A DNA stretch of 64,000 nucleotides from Ruminococcus sp. (lineage in GTDB: Bacteria; Bacillota; Clostridia; Oscillospirales; Acutalibacteraceae), in NCBI GenBank assembly GCA_017457955.1, contig JAFTGL010000009.1:1-64000 (forward strand). Reading direction: 5' to 3'. Below the pieces are notes generated by a model. It saw only the letters and a program-made list of their open reading frames with translations, made no database searches and was not told the DNA's origin. Positions 1 through 7,373 of the stretch are shown here, piece after piece. A program made the translations under genes and the position numbers. How positions within the stretch are numbered: position 1 is the first letter of the stretch; each line of letters opens with the position of its first letter.

Positions 1-681
1 AAGGGTCTCAGCACCGTCAACATCTATTACTGGTCCGATTCCGAACAGCCCGTTGAGTGGCCCGGCGTTCCGATGACTTACCTCGATACCAATGATTATG
101 GCGAGGATCGTTATACCTTTACCATGCCTGACGGCATGACCAGCTACATCATCAACGACGGTACTCAGCAGACTGTTGATATTCCGTTCACCGGTTCCAC
201 CGGCGTTTACATGACCGATAAGGATTCTGAGGGTCATTATCTGGTAGATTTCTATGAGATCACCGATGAGCCGACCCCCACACCCGACCCGACCGATCCT
301 ACTCCGGATCCGACTGAGTCCGAACCTGTTGTAACTGACGGCAGTACGATCATCTTCTCCAACAACAAGGGCTTCAGCACTGTCAACATCTATTACTGGT
401 CTGATTCCGAACAGCCTGTCGAGTGGCCCGGCGTTGCAATGACTTCCATCGGTCTGAACGACTATGGCGAAGAGAGATTTACTTTCGAGATGCCCGCAGG
501 CATGACCAACTACATCATCAATGACGGTACTCAGCAGACTGTTGATATTCCGTTCACCGGTTCTACCGGCGTTTACATGACCGATAAGGACAGTGAGGGT
601 CACTACATGGTAGATTTCTATGAGATTACCGATGATCCGACCCCCACACCCGATCCGACTGATCCTACTCCGGATCCGACG
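1..681. repeat. Tandem 366-bp direct repeat encoding two starch-binding modules plus linker
   Basis: Bases 1-315 match bases 367-681 at a constant offset of 366 bp with no indels. The match covers a whole module and its Pro/Thr/Asp linker. Differences are mostly synonymous in the second half of the module, while a short patch after WPGV (MTYLDT versus MTSIGL) has diverged. This indicates a fairly recent internal duplication or ongoing gene conversion between modules. The first copy is cut by the window edge. Confidence 0.9.
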
Positions 682-1002
682 ACTCCCGATACCACTACGG
701 TTTCCTTCCTCTTGACTGATAACTTCGGTTGGGGTACGGCGTATGTTTACGCATGGGACGCTAACGGTACCGCCCTCTGCGGCGAGTGGCCCGGCTCTTC
801 TCAGGCTGAGACGGTCACCAACGATTACGGTGAGACCCAGTTCCGCTGTTACGTTCCCGCAGGCGCAGTCGGTGTCATCCTGAACAACGGCAACGGCGCT
901 CAGACAGAAGACATTACCGATTTCGGTACCTATGAAGGCTACTGGATGAATGGTGATAAGAATTCTCAGGGTCACTATCTCGTAACCGGTTGGAATTCTT
1001 GA
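1..1002 (+). CDS. C-terminal part of a secreted multimodular starch-binding protein (CBM26-type modules), 5' partial
   Basis: The frame is open from base 1, so the signal peptide and any catalytic module (a GH13 amylase would be usual) lie upstream of the window; 333 residues are visible. Three beta-sandwich modules follow each other. Module 1 (residues 1-84) and module 2 (about 115-210) are near copies sharing NIYYWSDSE, WPGV and YIINDGTQQTVDIPFTG. Module 3 (about 230-333) is divergent, with GWGTAYVYAW, GEWPGS and LNNGNGAQT. The conserved aromatics and WPG fit CBM26 starch-binding modules. They are joined by TPTPDPTDPTPDPT linkers, typical of extracellular glycoside hydrolases. The chain stops directly after module 3, with no dockerin, LPXTG or SLH anchor, so it is probably released or held by an upstream module. 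CBM25 is the alternative family for module 3. Confidence 0.8.
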   Translation, partial: KGLSTVNIYYWSDSEQPVEWPGVPMTYLDTNDYGEDRYTFTMPDGMTSYIINDGTQQTVDIPFTGSTGVYMTDKDSEGHYLVDFYEITDEPTPTPDPTDPTPDPTESEPVVTDGSTIIFSNNKGFSTVNIYYWSDSEQPVEWPGVAMTSIGLNDYGEERFTFEMPAGMTNYIINDGTQQTVDIPFTGSTGVYMTDKDSEGHYMVDFYEITDDPTPTPDPTDPTPDPTTPDTTTVSFLLTDNFGWGTAYVYAWDANGTALCGEWPGSSQAETVTNDYGETQFRCYVPAGAVGVILNNGNGAQTEDITDFGTYEGYWMNGDKNSQGHYLVTGWNS

Positions 1003-1031
1003 TCTGCATAGCGTGATTTAAAGTAATACGA

Positions 1032-1060
1032 GGGAGCAGACTTCGGTCTGCTCCCGTTTT
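1032..1060 (+). terminator. Rho-independent terminator of the starch-binding protein gene
   Basis: A perfect 10-bp stem (GGGAGCAGAC / GTCTGCTCCC) with a TTCG tetraloop is followed by GTTTT. It lies 30 bp after the stop codon. Confidence 0.9.
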
Positions 1061-1098
1061 ACTGTTCACTTTTAGTTTTAGAAAATAGGTGAAACTTT

Positions 1099-1704
1099 AT
1101 GCATATTCCATCTTCCGATACTGTTGATATCGAGGTGTTGACTTTTGCCGACGCAATGGTCAGTACCAACGACGATTATGATAAGGACAGTTGGATGTAT
1201 GTTCCGGATTTTTATAGCGAATACCGTTACATCCTCGGCACAAGAGGGGAGAAGCCGCTGATTTGTATCGGTATCAATCCCTCGACTGCCGCTCCTAATG
1301 ACCTCGACAATACATTGAAATCCGTAGAACGGATCGCTTTGCATAACGGATATGACAGCTTCATCATGTTCAATGTCTACGCCCAGCGCGCGACAAATCC
1401 TGATGATATGGAGCGTGAATGTAATACGCTGCTGCATGAGGAGAACATGAAAGCATTCGAATATATCCTCAGCTTGAGCGATCAGCCTTCTGTCTGGGCG
1501 GCATGGGGAAATATTATCGAAAAACGTCCTTATCTACCTCATTGTGTACGCTCGATGATCGAAATAGGCGCAAGACATCAGGCAAAATGGTTTTCAGCCG
1601 GAAAGATATCGAAAAAAGGTCACCCGCATCATCCGCTGTATCTTAAAAAGGATACACCGCTTGATCCCTTTGACGTCGAAAAATACATCGGAACATTATC
1701 ATAA
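1099..1704 (+). CDS. DUF1643 family protein
   Basis: This 201-residue soluble protein of unknown biochemical function carries the DUF1643 signatures: GINPSTAAP (about residues 58-66), NVYAQRATNP (92-101) and AAWGN (134-138), then a C-terminal GHPHHPLYL stretch. Such proteins are common in bacteria and phages, often as single genes in accessory regions, and no reaction is established. An AGGTGA sequence about 8 bases upstream supports the ATG at 1099. It stands alone between two terminators, so it is probably transcribed as a single gene. Confidence 0.85.
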   Translation: MHIPSSDTVDIEVLTFADAMVSTNDDYDKDSWMYVPDFYSEYRYILGTRGEKPLICIGINPSTAAPNDLDNTLKSVERIALHNGYDSFIMFNVYAQRATNPDDMERECNTLLHEENMKAFEYILSLSDQPSVWAAWGNIIEKRPYLPHCVRSMIEIGARHQAKWFSAGKISKKGHPHHPLYLKKDTPLDPFDVEKYIGTLS

Positions 1705-1711
1705 CATGACA

Positions 1712-1737
1712 AAAGCCCGCTCGTTTGAGCGGGCTTT
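1712..1737. terminator. Bidirectional terminator between DUF1643 gene and the ACT/paaK operon
   Basis: An 11-bp perfect stem (AAAGCCCGCTC / GAGCGGGCTTT) with a GTTT loop lies between two converging genes. The A/T-rich arms give a U-tract in both directions, so it can end the DUF1643 transcript and the long minus-strand operon. Confidence 0.85.
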
Positions 1738-1786
1738 GCTGTATCAATGATACGTTTGATTGAGAAAAGAATATGCACTTCGTGCG

Positions 1787-2218
1787 TCAGAGGTTCTCCA
1801 TATCCTCTTCGGTGACGAGCTTGATGCCGTTTTCAACCAGGATCTTTTCGGTCTGCTCATTGTTTTCTACACGCAGGACAACATATGCGAACTGCTTCGA
1901 CACTGTGATGAAAGCGTACATGTACTCGATATTGATGTTGTTGTCCGCGAGGATCTTCACGACCTTGGCGAGAGAGCCGGGTTTATCCTCCAGCGCTACG
2001 CCGACGACCTCAGTGATGGAGACAAACGCGTTCGCTTCATCCAGTGCCTGTTTCGCCTTATCAACGTCGGTGACGATCAGACGGAAGATACCAAAATCGT
2101 TGGTATCAGCTACGCTCATCGCGCGGATATCGACGCCTGCCTTCGCGATAGCATCGGTCACGGTAACGAGCGTACCCTCACGGTTTTCTACAAAGATGGA
2201 TAACTGTTTGATTGCCAT
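1787..2218 (-). CDS. Tandem ACT-domain protein (amino acid sensor linked to phenylacetate-CoA ligase)
   Basis: This 143-residue protein is two ACT domains in a row (about residues 1-66 and 70-143), with no catalytic domain. ACT domains bind amino acids and control metabolic enzymes. Stand-alone double-ACT proteins are regularly found next to paaK and iorAB in anaerobes, and here the gene is last in that operon, 45 bases after paaK. I chose the ATG at 2218 because AGGAG lies 8 bases upstream; the GTG 9 bases earlier overlaps that ribosome site. An aromatic amino acid or arylacetate ligand is inferred from context only. Confidence 0.85.
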   Translation of the reverse strand: MAIKQLSIFVENREGTLVTVTDAIAKAGVDIRAMSVADTNDFGIFRLIVTDVDKAKQALDEANAFVSITEVVGVALEDKPGSLAKVVKILADNNINIEYMYAFITVSKQFAYVVLRVENNEQTEKILVENGIKLVTEEDMENL

Positions 2219-2263
2219 AGTTTTCACTCCTCTTAGTTGTTTTCGTTATGTCATTGAATGGAT

Positions 2264-3583
2264 TTATACGTTGATGCCGATTTTCTTGCGGTTATCGATG
2301 ACTCTGACAGCCTTGCCTTCGCTGCGGGCGATGGATTTGGGAGCCACCAGACGGATGGTGGGGTTGATACCCAGCATTTCTTTCATCGCTGCCTGCAGCT
2401 GCTTCTCCTTCTTGGTGATGACCTTCGGTGTATCGGAGAAGTCCTCTGGCAGCATTTCAACAAGGATCTCAAAGGTATCGGTGTTGTTGACACGGTCGAC
2501 AAGGATCTGATAGTTCGGCGCATAGCCCTTGTTCAGCAGAACAGCCTCGATCTGGCTCGGGAATACGTTGACGCCGCGAATGATCATCATGTCGTCGGAA
2601 CGACCCATCGGCTTCTTCATTTTGATGAAGGTTCTTCCGCAGGAGCATTTCTCACGGGTAAGGATGGTGATGTCGCGTGTGCGGTAACGGAGCAGGGGGA
2701 AGGCTTCTTTGTCGAGAGAGGTGAATACCAGCTCGCCCTTAGAGCCTTCGGGGAGCACTTCGCCTGTTTCGGGGTCGATGATCTCCGCATAGAAGTGATC
2801 TTCGTTGATATGCATACCGGTCTGTTCTTCACATTCGAAGGAAACGCCGGGGCCGCTGGTCTCGGTCAGACCGTAGATGTCATATGCCTTGATACCCAGA
2901 GATTTTTCGATATCTCTGCGCATTTCCTCTGTCCACGGTTCCGCGCCGAAGATACCCGCCTTGAGCTTGTTGTCCTCGGGCTTGTAGCCCTGTTCTTTCA
3001 GACTTTCGCCGATATACGCGGCGTAGGAAGGAGTACAGCAGAGGATGGTGGCGTTAAGATCCATCATGAACTGGATCTGGCGGTTGGTGTTGCCGCTGGA
3101 CATCGGCAGAGTCAGGGAGCCGACCTTGTGAGAGCCACCGTTGAGTCCGGGACCGCCGGTGAATAAGCCGTAGCCGTAGCAAACCTGAACAACATCCTCA
3201 TTGCTGCCGCCTGCCGCGACGATCGCTCTGGCACAGCATTCTTCCCACATGTCGATGTCGTTCTGGGTATAAAATGCGACAACGCGCTTGCCTGTCGTGC
3301 CGGAGGTGGACTGGATACGGACGCAGTTTTTGAGGTCGGTCGCGAGCATGCCGTAGGGATAGGCTTCTCTTAAGTCATCCTTGGTGAGGAAGGGCAGCTT
3401 GCTGATGTCGGCAAGACATTGGATATCCTCGGGCTTGACGCCTTTTTCGTCCATCAGGTCACGGTAGTACTTGACGTTGTCATAGACGTACTTGACCTGC
3501 TTGATCAGCTTTTCTTCCTGCAGTTTCTTGATGTCATCGACCTGCATGGTTTCAGCTGCGGGTTGGTAGTAGTTCTTCTGCAA
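2264..3583 (-). CDS. paaK: Phenylacetate-CoA ligase (AMP-forming), copy 1
   Basis: This adenylate-forming enzyme activates phenylacetate or related aryl acids to the CoA thioester with ATP. The 439 residues match the family length. Visible motifs are the phosphate-binding loop STSGTTGK (92-99), YGLTE (237-241), metal-site candidates Cys251/His259 and CSCG (313-316), and GVNVFP (337-342). The likely start is a TTG at 3583 behind AAAGGATG, because the following residues (YYQPAAETM) match the family N-terminus and the next Met would cut it off. It lies between iorB and the ACT gene. A second copy sits at the head of the operon, and the two are clearly diverged, so they probably differ in substrate. 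Confidence 0.92.
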   Translation of the reverse strand: MQKNYYQPAAETMQVDDIKKLQEEKLIKQVKYVYDNVKYYRDLMDEKGVKPEDIQCLADISKLPFLTKDDLREAYPYGMLATDLKNCVRIQSTSGTTGKRVVAFYTQNDIDMWEECCARAIVAAGGSNEDVVQVCYGYGLFTGGPGLNGGSHKVGSLTLPMSSGNTNRQIQFMMDLNATILCCTPSYAAYIGESLKEQGYKPEDNKLKAGIFGAEPWTEEMRRDIEKSLGIKAYDIYGLTETSGPGVSFECEEQTGMHINEDHFYAEIIDPETGEVLPEGSKGELVFTSLDKEAFPLLRYRTRDITILTREKCSCGRTFIKMKKPMGRSDDMMIIRGVNVFPSQIEAVLLNKGYAPNYQILVDRVNNTDTFEILVEMLPEDFSDTPKVITKKEKQLQAAMKEMLGINPTIRLVAPKSIARSEGKAVRVIDNRKKIGINV

Positions 3584-3629
3584 TTTACTTCATCCTTTCG
3601 TGTTTTTTTCATATACGAGAACTGCTCTT

Positions 3630-4199
3630 TCAGCAGTTGTATCCCAAATCAAATGCCTTTTTGTTGATATCAACAAACTGCGGCTTGACGCATTTTTCGA
3701 TGGCAGACAGCCATTTTTCCTTCGGCATATCAAAGTGTTTCGCCAGTCTGCCCATCAGAACAATGTTGCACGCCTTTGCGGAGCCCGCTTCGTTGGCAAG
3801 AGACAGAGCGTTGATATCGTCGACATGAATGCCTTTATCCTTCATCTCGGTGATGATGTCCTGGGGATAGGTCGCTGCGCCGATGATGACAGGCATGGGG
3901 TCGATCTGCTGGGTGTTGACGATGATAGTGCCGTCTTTTTTGAGATTCTGCACATAACGCGCCGCTTCGATTTTCTCAAACGATACGATGAAATCCGCTT
4001 CACCATCTTCGATGACAGGGGAGTAGACCTTGTCGCCGAAGCGGACGTAGGTGACGACGGAACCGCCTCTCTGGCTCATTCCGTGAACCTCGGATACTTT
4101 GACGTCGTAGCCTTCGTCGACCAGCAGTCTGCCGAGCAGCTTGCTTGCGAGCAGAGAACCCTGTCCGCCTACGCCGACGATCATGATATTCTTAGTCAT
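3630..4199 (-). CDS. iorB: Indolepyruvate ferredoxin oxidoreductase, beta subunit
   Basis: This is the 189-residue gamma-type domain of 2-oxoacid:ferredoxin oxidoreductases, with the N-terminal glycine motif GVGGQGS (residues 9-15). With IorA it converts aryl pyruvates, CoA and oxidised ferredoxin to aryl-acetyl-CoA, CO2 and reduced ferredoxin, or runs in reverse. The start at 4199 (MTKNIMIVGVGG) overlaps the iorA stop by 8 bases (ATGACTAA), a translational-coupling arrangement. The longer frame reaching back to 4295 lies inside iorA and is not plausible. The protein is soluble and cytoplasmic. Confidence 0.92.
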   Translation of the reverse strand: MTKNIMIVGVGGQGSLLASKLLGRLLVDEGYDVKVSEVHGMSQRGGSVVTYVRFGDKVYSPVIEDGEADFIVSFEKIEAARYVQNLKKDGTIIVNTQQIDPMPVIIGAATYPQDIITEMKDKGIHVDDINALSLANEAGSAKACNIVLMGRLAKHFDMPKEKWLSAIEKCVKPQFVDINKKAFDLGYNC

Positions 4200-5940
4200 T
4201 TGCGGGCACCTCGCTTTCAAACGCGTCAAAGGGACAGAGCTGAGCACATACGCCGCAGCCGACACACAGGGTGGTATCGATGGCGGCATGACCATCCTTG
4301 AATGAAATGGACGGACAGCCGAACTTCATGCATTTCTTGCAAGCACGACACTTTTCGGGATTGACCCATAAGGGCTTTTTCGGCTTGACATATTTGAGCA
4401 GAACGCAGGGACGGCGTGAAATGATGACGGAAGGCTCGTTCTTAGCGAGTTCTTCCTTGACTGCCTTTTCACATTCTTCCAGATTATAGGGATCGACAAC
4501 ACGGACGGAGTTGATCCCGATGCTGTGGCAGAGGTCTTCAAGATTGACCTTGCCCGCGGGATCGCCCTTGATGGAATAGCCCGTGGTAGGGTTTTGCTGA
4601 TGACCCGTCATACCGGTGATGGAGTTATCGAGGATGATAACGGTGGAATTGCTCTGGTTGTAGGCGATATTGATGAGCCCCGTGACGCCTGAGTGCATGA
4701 AGGTGGAGTCACCGATCACGCAGACGGTCTTTCCTTCAGTCTCATCACCGCCGGCTTTGTTATAGCCGTGGATACCAGAGACGGAAGCGCCCATGCAGAG
4801 CGTCATATCCAGCGCGTTCAGGGGCGGCGCGGCGCCTAAGGTGTAACAGCCGATATCGCCGAGAACAGTGATCTTGTTCTTCGCGAGAACATAATACATG
4901 CCTCTGTGCGGACAGCCGGAGCACATCATCGGGGGACGGACAGGGATATCGGTGTCGAGGCTGAACACAGTCTTGTCTGCCATTTCAAACGCCTGCTCAA
5001 TGCTTTTCTGGCTGAATTCGCCGAGGATGGAAAATTTGTCCTTGCCGATGACCTCTACGCCGATGTTTTTGCAGTGGGTCTCGATGATCGGGTCAAGCTC
5101 TTCGATGACGTAGACCTTGTCGACCTTTGCGGCAAATTCTTTTATCAGCTTGACAGGAAGAGGATTGATCATGCCGAGCTTCAGTACAGCTACGCTGTCG
5201 CCGAAGGCTTCTTTCACATACTGATAGGAGGTTGAAGATGTGATGATTCCAAAGTCGTATGAACCGTCGCCTTCCTCAACACGGTTGAGGGGAGAGGTCT
5301 CGGCGTATTCGGTCAGCTTCTTGGTGCGTTCTTCCACAAAAGGATGACGGCGGATCGCGTTGCCCGGGGTCATGATGTATTTCTGCGGATTCTTGGTGTA
5401 TTCCTTAGTGATCTCGGTGCGTTCGCCTAATTCGACGATGCTCTGGGAGTGCGCGACGCGGGTACACATCTTGAGAAGCACAGGAGTGTCGAACTGCTCT
5501 CCGATCTCATACGCGAGCTTTGCGTAATCAAGCGCTTCCTGTGAGTCGGACGGCTCGAGCATGGGGATCTTTGCCGCGATCGCGTAGTGACGCGAATCCT
5601 GCTCATTCTGGGAGCTGTGCATGCCGGGATCGTCGGCAACACAGATCACGATACCCGCGTTGACGCCGGTGTAGGACATGGTAAACAGCGGGTCGGCGGC
5701 AACGTTCAGACCGACATGCTTCATACAGCAGGCGGAGCGCTTGCCGCGCAGAGCGGAGCCGAATGCCGCTTCCATCGCTACTTTTTCATTCGGCGCCCAC
5801 TCGCAGTAGACGTTGTCATATTTGGAGAAGAATTCTGTGATCTCCGTACTGGGGGTTCCGGGATAGCTGGAGATGACCGCACAGCCTGCTTCATACAGAC
5901 CGCGCGCCACCGCAGCGTTACCGATCAATAAATCTTTCAT
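4192..5940 (-). CDS. iorA: Indolepyruvate ferredoxin oxidoreductase, alpha subunit
   Basis: This 582-residue catalytic subunit acts on indolepyruvate, phenylpyruvate and p-hydroxyphenylpyruvate. Domains in order are the pyrimidine-binding domain with SSYPGTPSTEI near the N-terminus, the TPP pyrophosphate domain with GDSTFMHSG and a DNS..TGMTGHQ stretch, and a C-terminal ferredoxin domain holding two 4Fe-4S motifs (CRACKKCMKFGCP and CVGCGVCAQLCP). AGGAG lies 7 bases before the ATG. It sits between two paaK genes, which links aryl-CoA formation or use to ferredoxin. The direction cannot be read from the sequence: fermentation of aromatic amino acids or reductive carboxylation of arylacetates would use the same enzymes. 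Confidence 0.95.
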   Translation of the reverse strand: MKDLLIGNAAVARGLYEAGCAVISSYPGTPSTEITEFFSKYDNVYCEWAPNEKVAMEAAFGSALRGKRSACCMKHVGLNVAADPLFTMSYTGVNAGIVICVADDPGMHSSQNEQDSRHYAIAAKIPMLEPSDSQEALDYAKLAYEIGEQFDTPVLLKMCTRVAHSQSIVELGERTEITKEYTKNPQKYIMTPGNAIRRHPFVEERTKKLTEYAETSPLNRVEEGDGSYDFGIITSSTSYQYVKEAFGDSVAVLKLGMINPLPVKLIKEFAAKVDKVYVIEELDPIIETHCKNIGVEVIGKDKFSILGEFSQKSIEQAFEMADKTVFSLDTDIPVRPPMMCSGCPHRGMYYVLAKNKITVLGDIGCYTLGAAPPLNALDMTLCMGASVSGIHGYNKAGGDETEGKTVCVIGDSTFMHSGVTGLINIAYNQSNSTVIILDNSITGMTGHQQNPTTGYSIKGDPAGKVNLEDLCHSIGINSVRVVDPYNLEECEKAVKEELAKNEPSVIISRRPCVLLKYVKPKKPLWVNPEKCRACKKCMKFGCPSISFKDGHAAIDTTLCVGCGVCAQLCPFDAFESEVPAND

Positions 5941-5961
5941 GTTGTGTCTCCTGATTCGTTA

Positions 5962-7263
5962 TTATGCGTTTCTTAAATCGACAATGCGCTTTGCCTTGCC
6001 CTGGAATCTTTCGAGCGTCTTGGGAGCGACAAGTGTCACCTTCGTTCTAAGACCGAGGATAGACTGCAATTTCGCTTCAATGCGCTTTTTCAGACCGTCG
6101 AGCAACTGGTAGTTATCGAGCAGAGACTCGTTGATGACCTCGACCTTGATCTCGAGACTGTCGCGGTAGTTCTGGCGGGTGATATAGAGCATGTAGTGAG
6201 GCGCGATATCGGGGATGTTGATAAGGATGTTCTCAATTTGGGTGGGGAATACGTTGACGCCCTTGATGATCAGCATATCGTCGGTTCTGCCCATGGTCTT
6301 TGCCATGCGGGCATGGGTTCTGCCGCAGGAGCAGGGCTGATAGCTGAGCTTTGTGATATCCTTGGTGCGGTATCTGAGCACCGGCATACCCTTGCGGGTC
6401 AGGGTGGTGACGACCAGTTCGCCGACCTCGCCTTCGCCTAAGCGCTTGCCTGTATCGGTGTCGATGATCTCGGGCAGGAAGTGATCCTCGGCAAAGTGCA
6501 TGCCGTCACGTGCTTCACAGTCGCCGCTGACGCCGGGACCGCCCAGCTCCGTCATACCATAGTTGTCGGAGACGCGGATGTTGAAGTTGCGCTCGATCTG
6601 CTCACGCATGGATACGGTACAAGGCTCGGAACCTAAGATACCGAGCTTTAAACTGTAATCGGAGAGGGGATAGCCCGCTTCCTTGATCGCTTCGGAGAGG
6701 TACAGCGCGTAGGAGGGAGTAGCGACAAGACCTGTCACGCCCCAGTCGCGCAGCATCATCAGCTGTTTTTCGGTGTTGCCCGAAGAAGCGGGAATGACGG
6801 TCGCGCCGATTTTCTCCATACCGTAGTGCAGACCCAGAGCGCCTGTGAACAGTCCGTAGCCGAAGCTGATCTGGATGATATCGTCGGGGGTGACGCCGCC
6901 CGCGCACGCGACACGCGCGACGCAGTCAGACCAGATATCGAGATCCTCTTTGGTGTAGACGCCTGTGGTGGGCTTGCCGGTCGTGCCGGAGGACGCGTGG
7001 ATACGAACGATGTCTTTCATATCCGCCGCTACCAGACCGAAGGGATAGTTGTCTCTGAAATCATCCTTCGTGGTGAATGGGATGTACTCGATGTCGGAGA
7101 GCTGTTTGATCTTAGAGCCGTCCAGCACGCCGCATTCGGTCAGTCGCTGGTGATAGAGCGGTACGTTATCGTAGCAGTACTTGACGACCCATTTGAGACG
7201 TTCGAGCTGGAGCGCTTCGATTTCTTTTCTCGGTAAGGTTTCAATGTCCTTTTGAAAAATCAT
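5962..7263 (-). CDS. paaK: Phenylacetate-CoA ligase (AMP-forming), copy 2
   Basis: This 433-residue paralogue of the ligase at 2264-3583 has SSGTTGKP (91-98), YGMTE, CSCGRTHARM and GVNVFPTQIE. It is the first gene of the minus-strand operon, 21 bases before iorA, behind a good sigma-A-type promoter. It probably activates a different arylacetate (phenylacetate, indoleacetate or 4-hydroxyphenylacetate) from copy 1, but the substrate cannot be told by eye. The ATG has AAGAGGAATAAGG just upstream. Confidence 0.92.
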   Translation of the reverse strand: MIFQKDIETLPRKEIEALQLERLKWVVKYCYDNVPLYHQRLTECGVLDGSKIKQLSDIEYIPFTTKDDFRDNYPFGLVAADMKDIVRIHASSGTTGKPTTGVYTKEDLDIWSDCVARVACAGGVTPDDIIQISFGYGLFTGALGLHYGMEKIGATVIPASSGNTEKQLMMLRDWGVTGLVATPSYALYLSEAIKEAGYPLSDYSLKLGILGSEPCTVSMREQIERNFNIRVSDNYGMTELGGPGVSGDCEARDGMHFAEDHFLPEIIDTDTGKRLGEGEVGELVVTTLTRKGMPVLRYRTKDITKLSYQPCSCGRTHARMAKTMGRTDDMLIIKGVNVFPTQIENILINIPDIAPHYMLYITRQNYRDSLEIKVEVINESLLDNYQLLDGLKKRIEAKLQSILGLRTKVTLVAPKTLERFQGKAKRIVDLRNA

Positions 7264-7308
7264 TTTCCTTATTCCTCTTTTCTATGTTGTTAAAGAATAT
7301 ACACTGTT

Positions 7309-7337
7309 ATTATAGCGCAAAAGAAGTCCAAAGGCAA
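7309..7337 (-). promoter_or_regulatory. Sigma-A-type promoter of the paaK-iorA-iorB-paaK-ACT operon
   Basis: On the minus strand TTGCCT (7337-7332) and TATAAT (7314-7309) are separated by 17 bp. Transcription would start near 7302, about 40 bases before the paaK start codon. The -35 box lies inside the loop of the terminator hairpin of the upstream symporter gene. Confidence 0.7.
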
Positions 7338-7356
7338 TAGTTCTTCGGACTTCTTT
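7320..7356 (-). terminator. Terminator of the symporter gene
   Basis: A 10-bp perfect stem (AAAGAAGTCC / GGACTTCTTT) with a 17-base loop lies 17 bases after the symporter stop codon, reading into TTTTGCGC on the minus strand. The large loop and short U-tract suggest partial termination. The next promoter overlaps it. Confidence 0.6.
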
Positions 7357-7373
7357 GTGGTTGTTTGTCGAGT

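Noticed and set aside
1760..2203. Open plus-strand frames opposite the ACT gene and, similarly, 2258-3166 opposite paaK
   Set aside because: They are antisense shadows of genes with clear families, ribosome sites and normal codon use on the minus strand.
4200..4295. N-terminal extension of IorB to 4295
   Set aside because: The extra residues lie inside the iorA ferredoxin domain in another frame, and MTKNIMIVGVGG at 4199 matches the family start.
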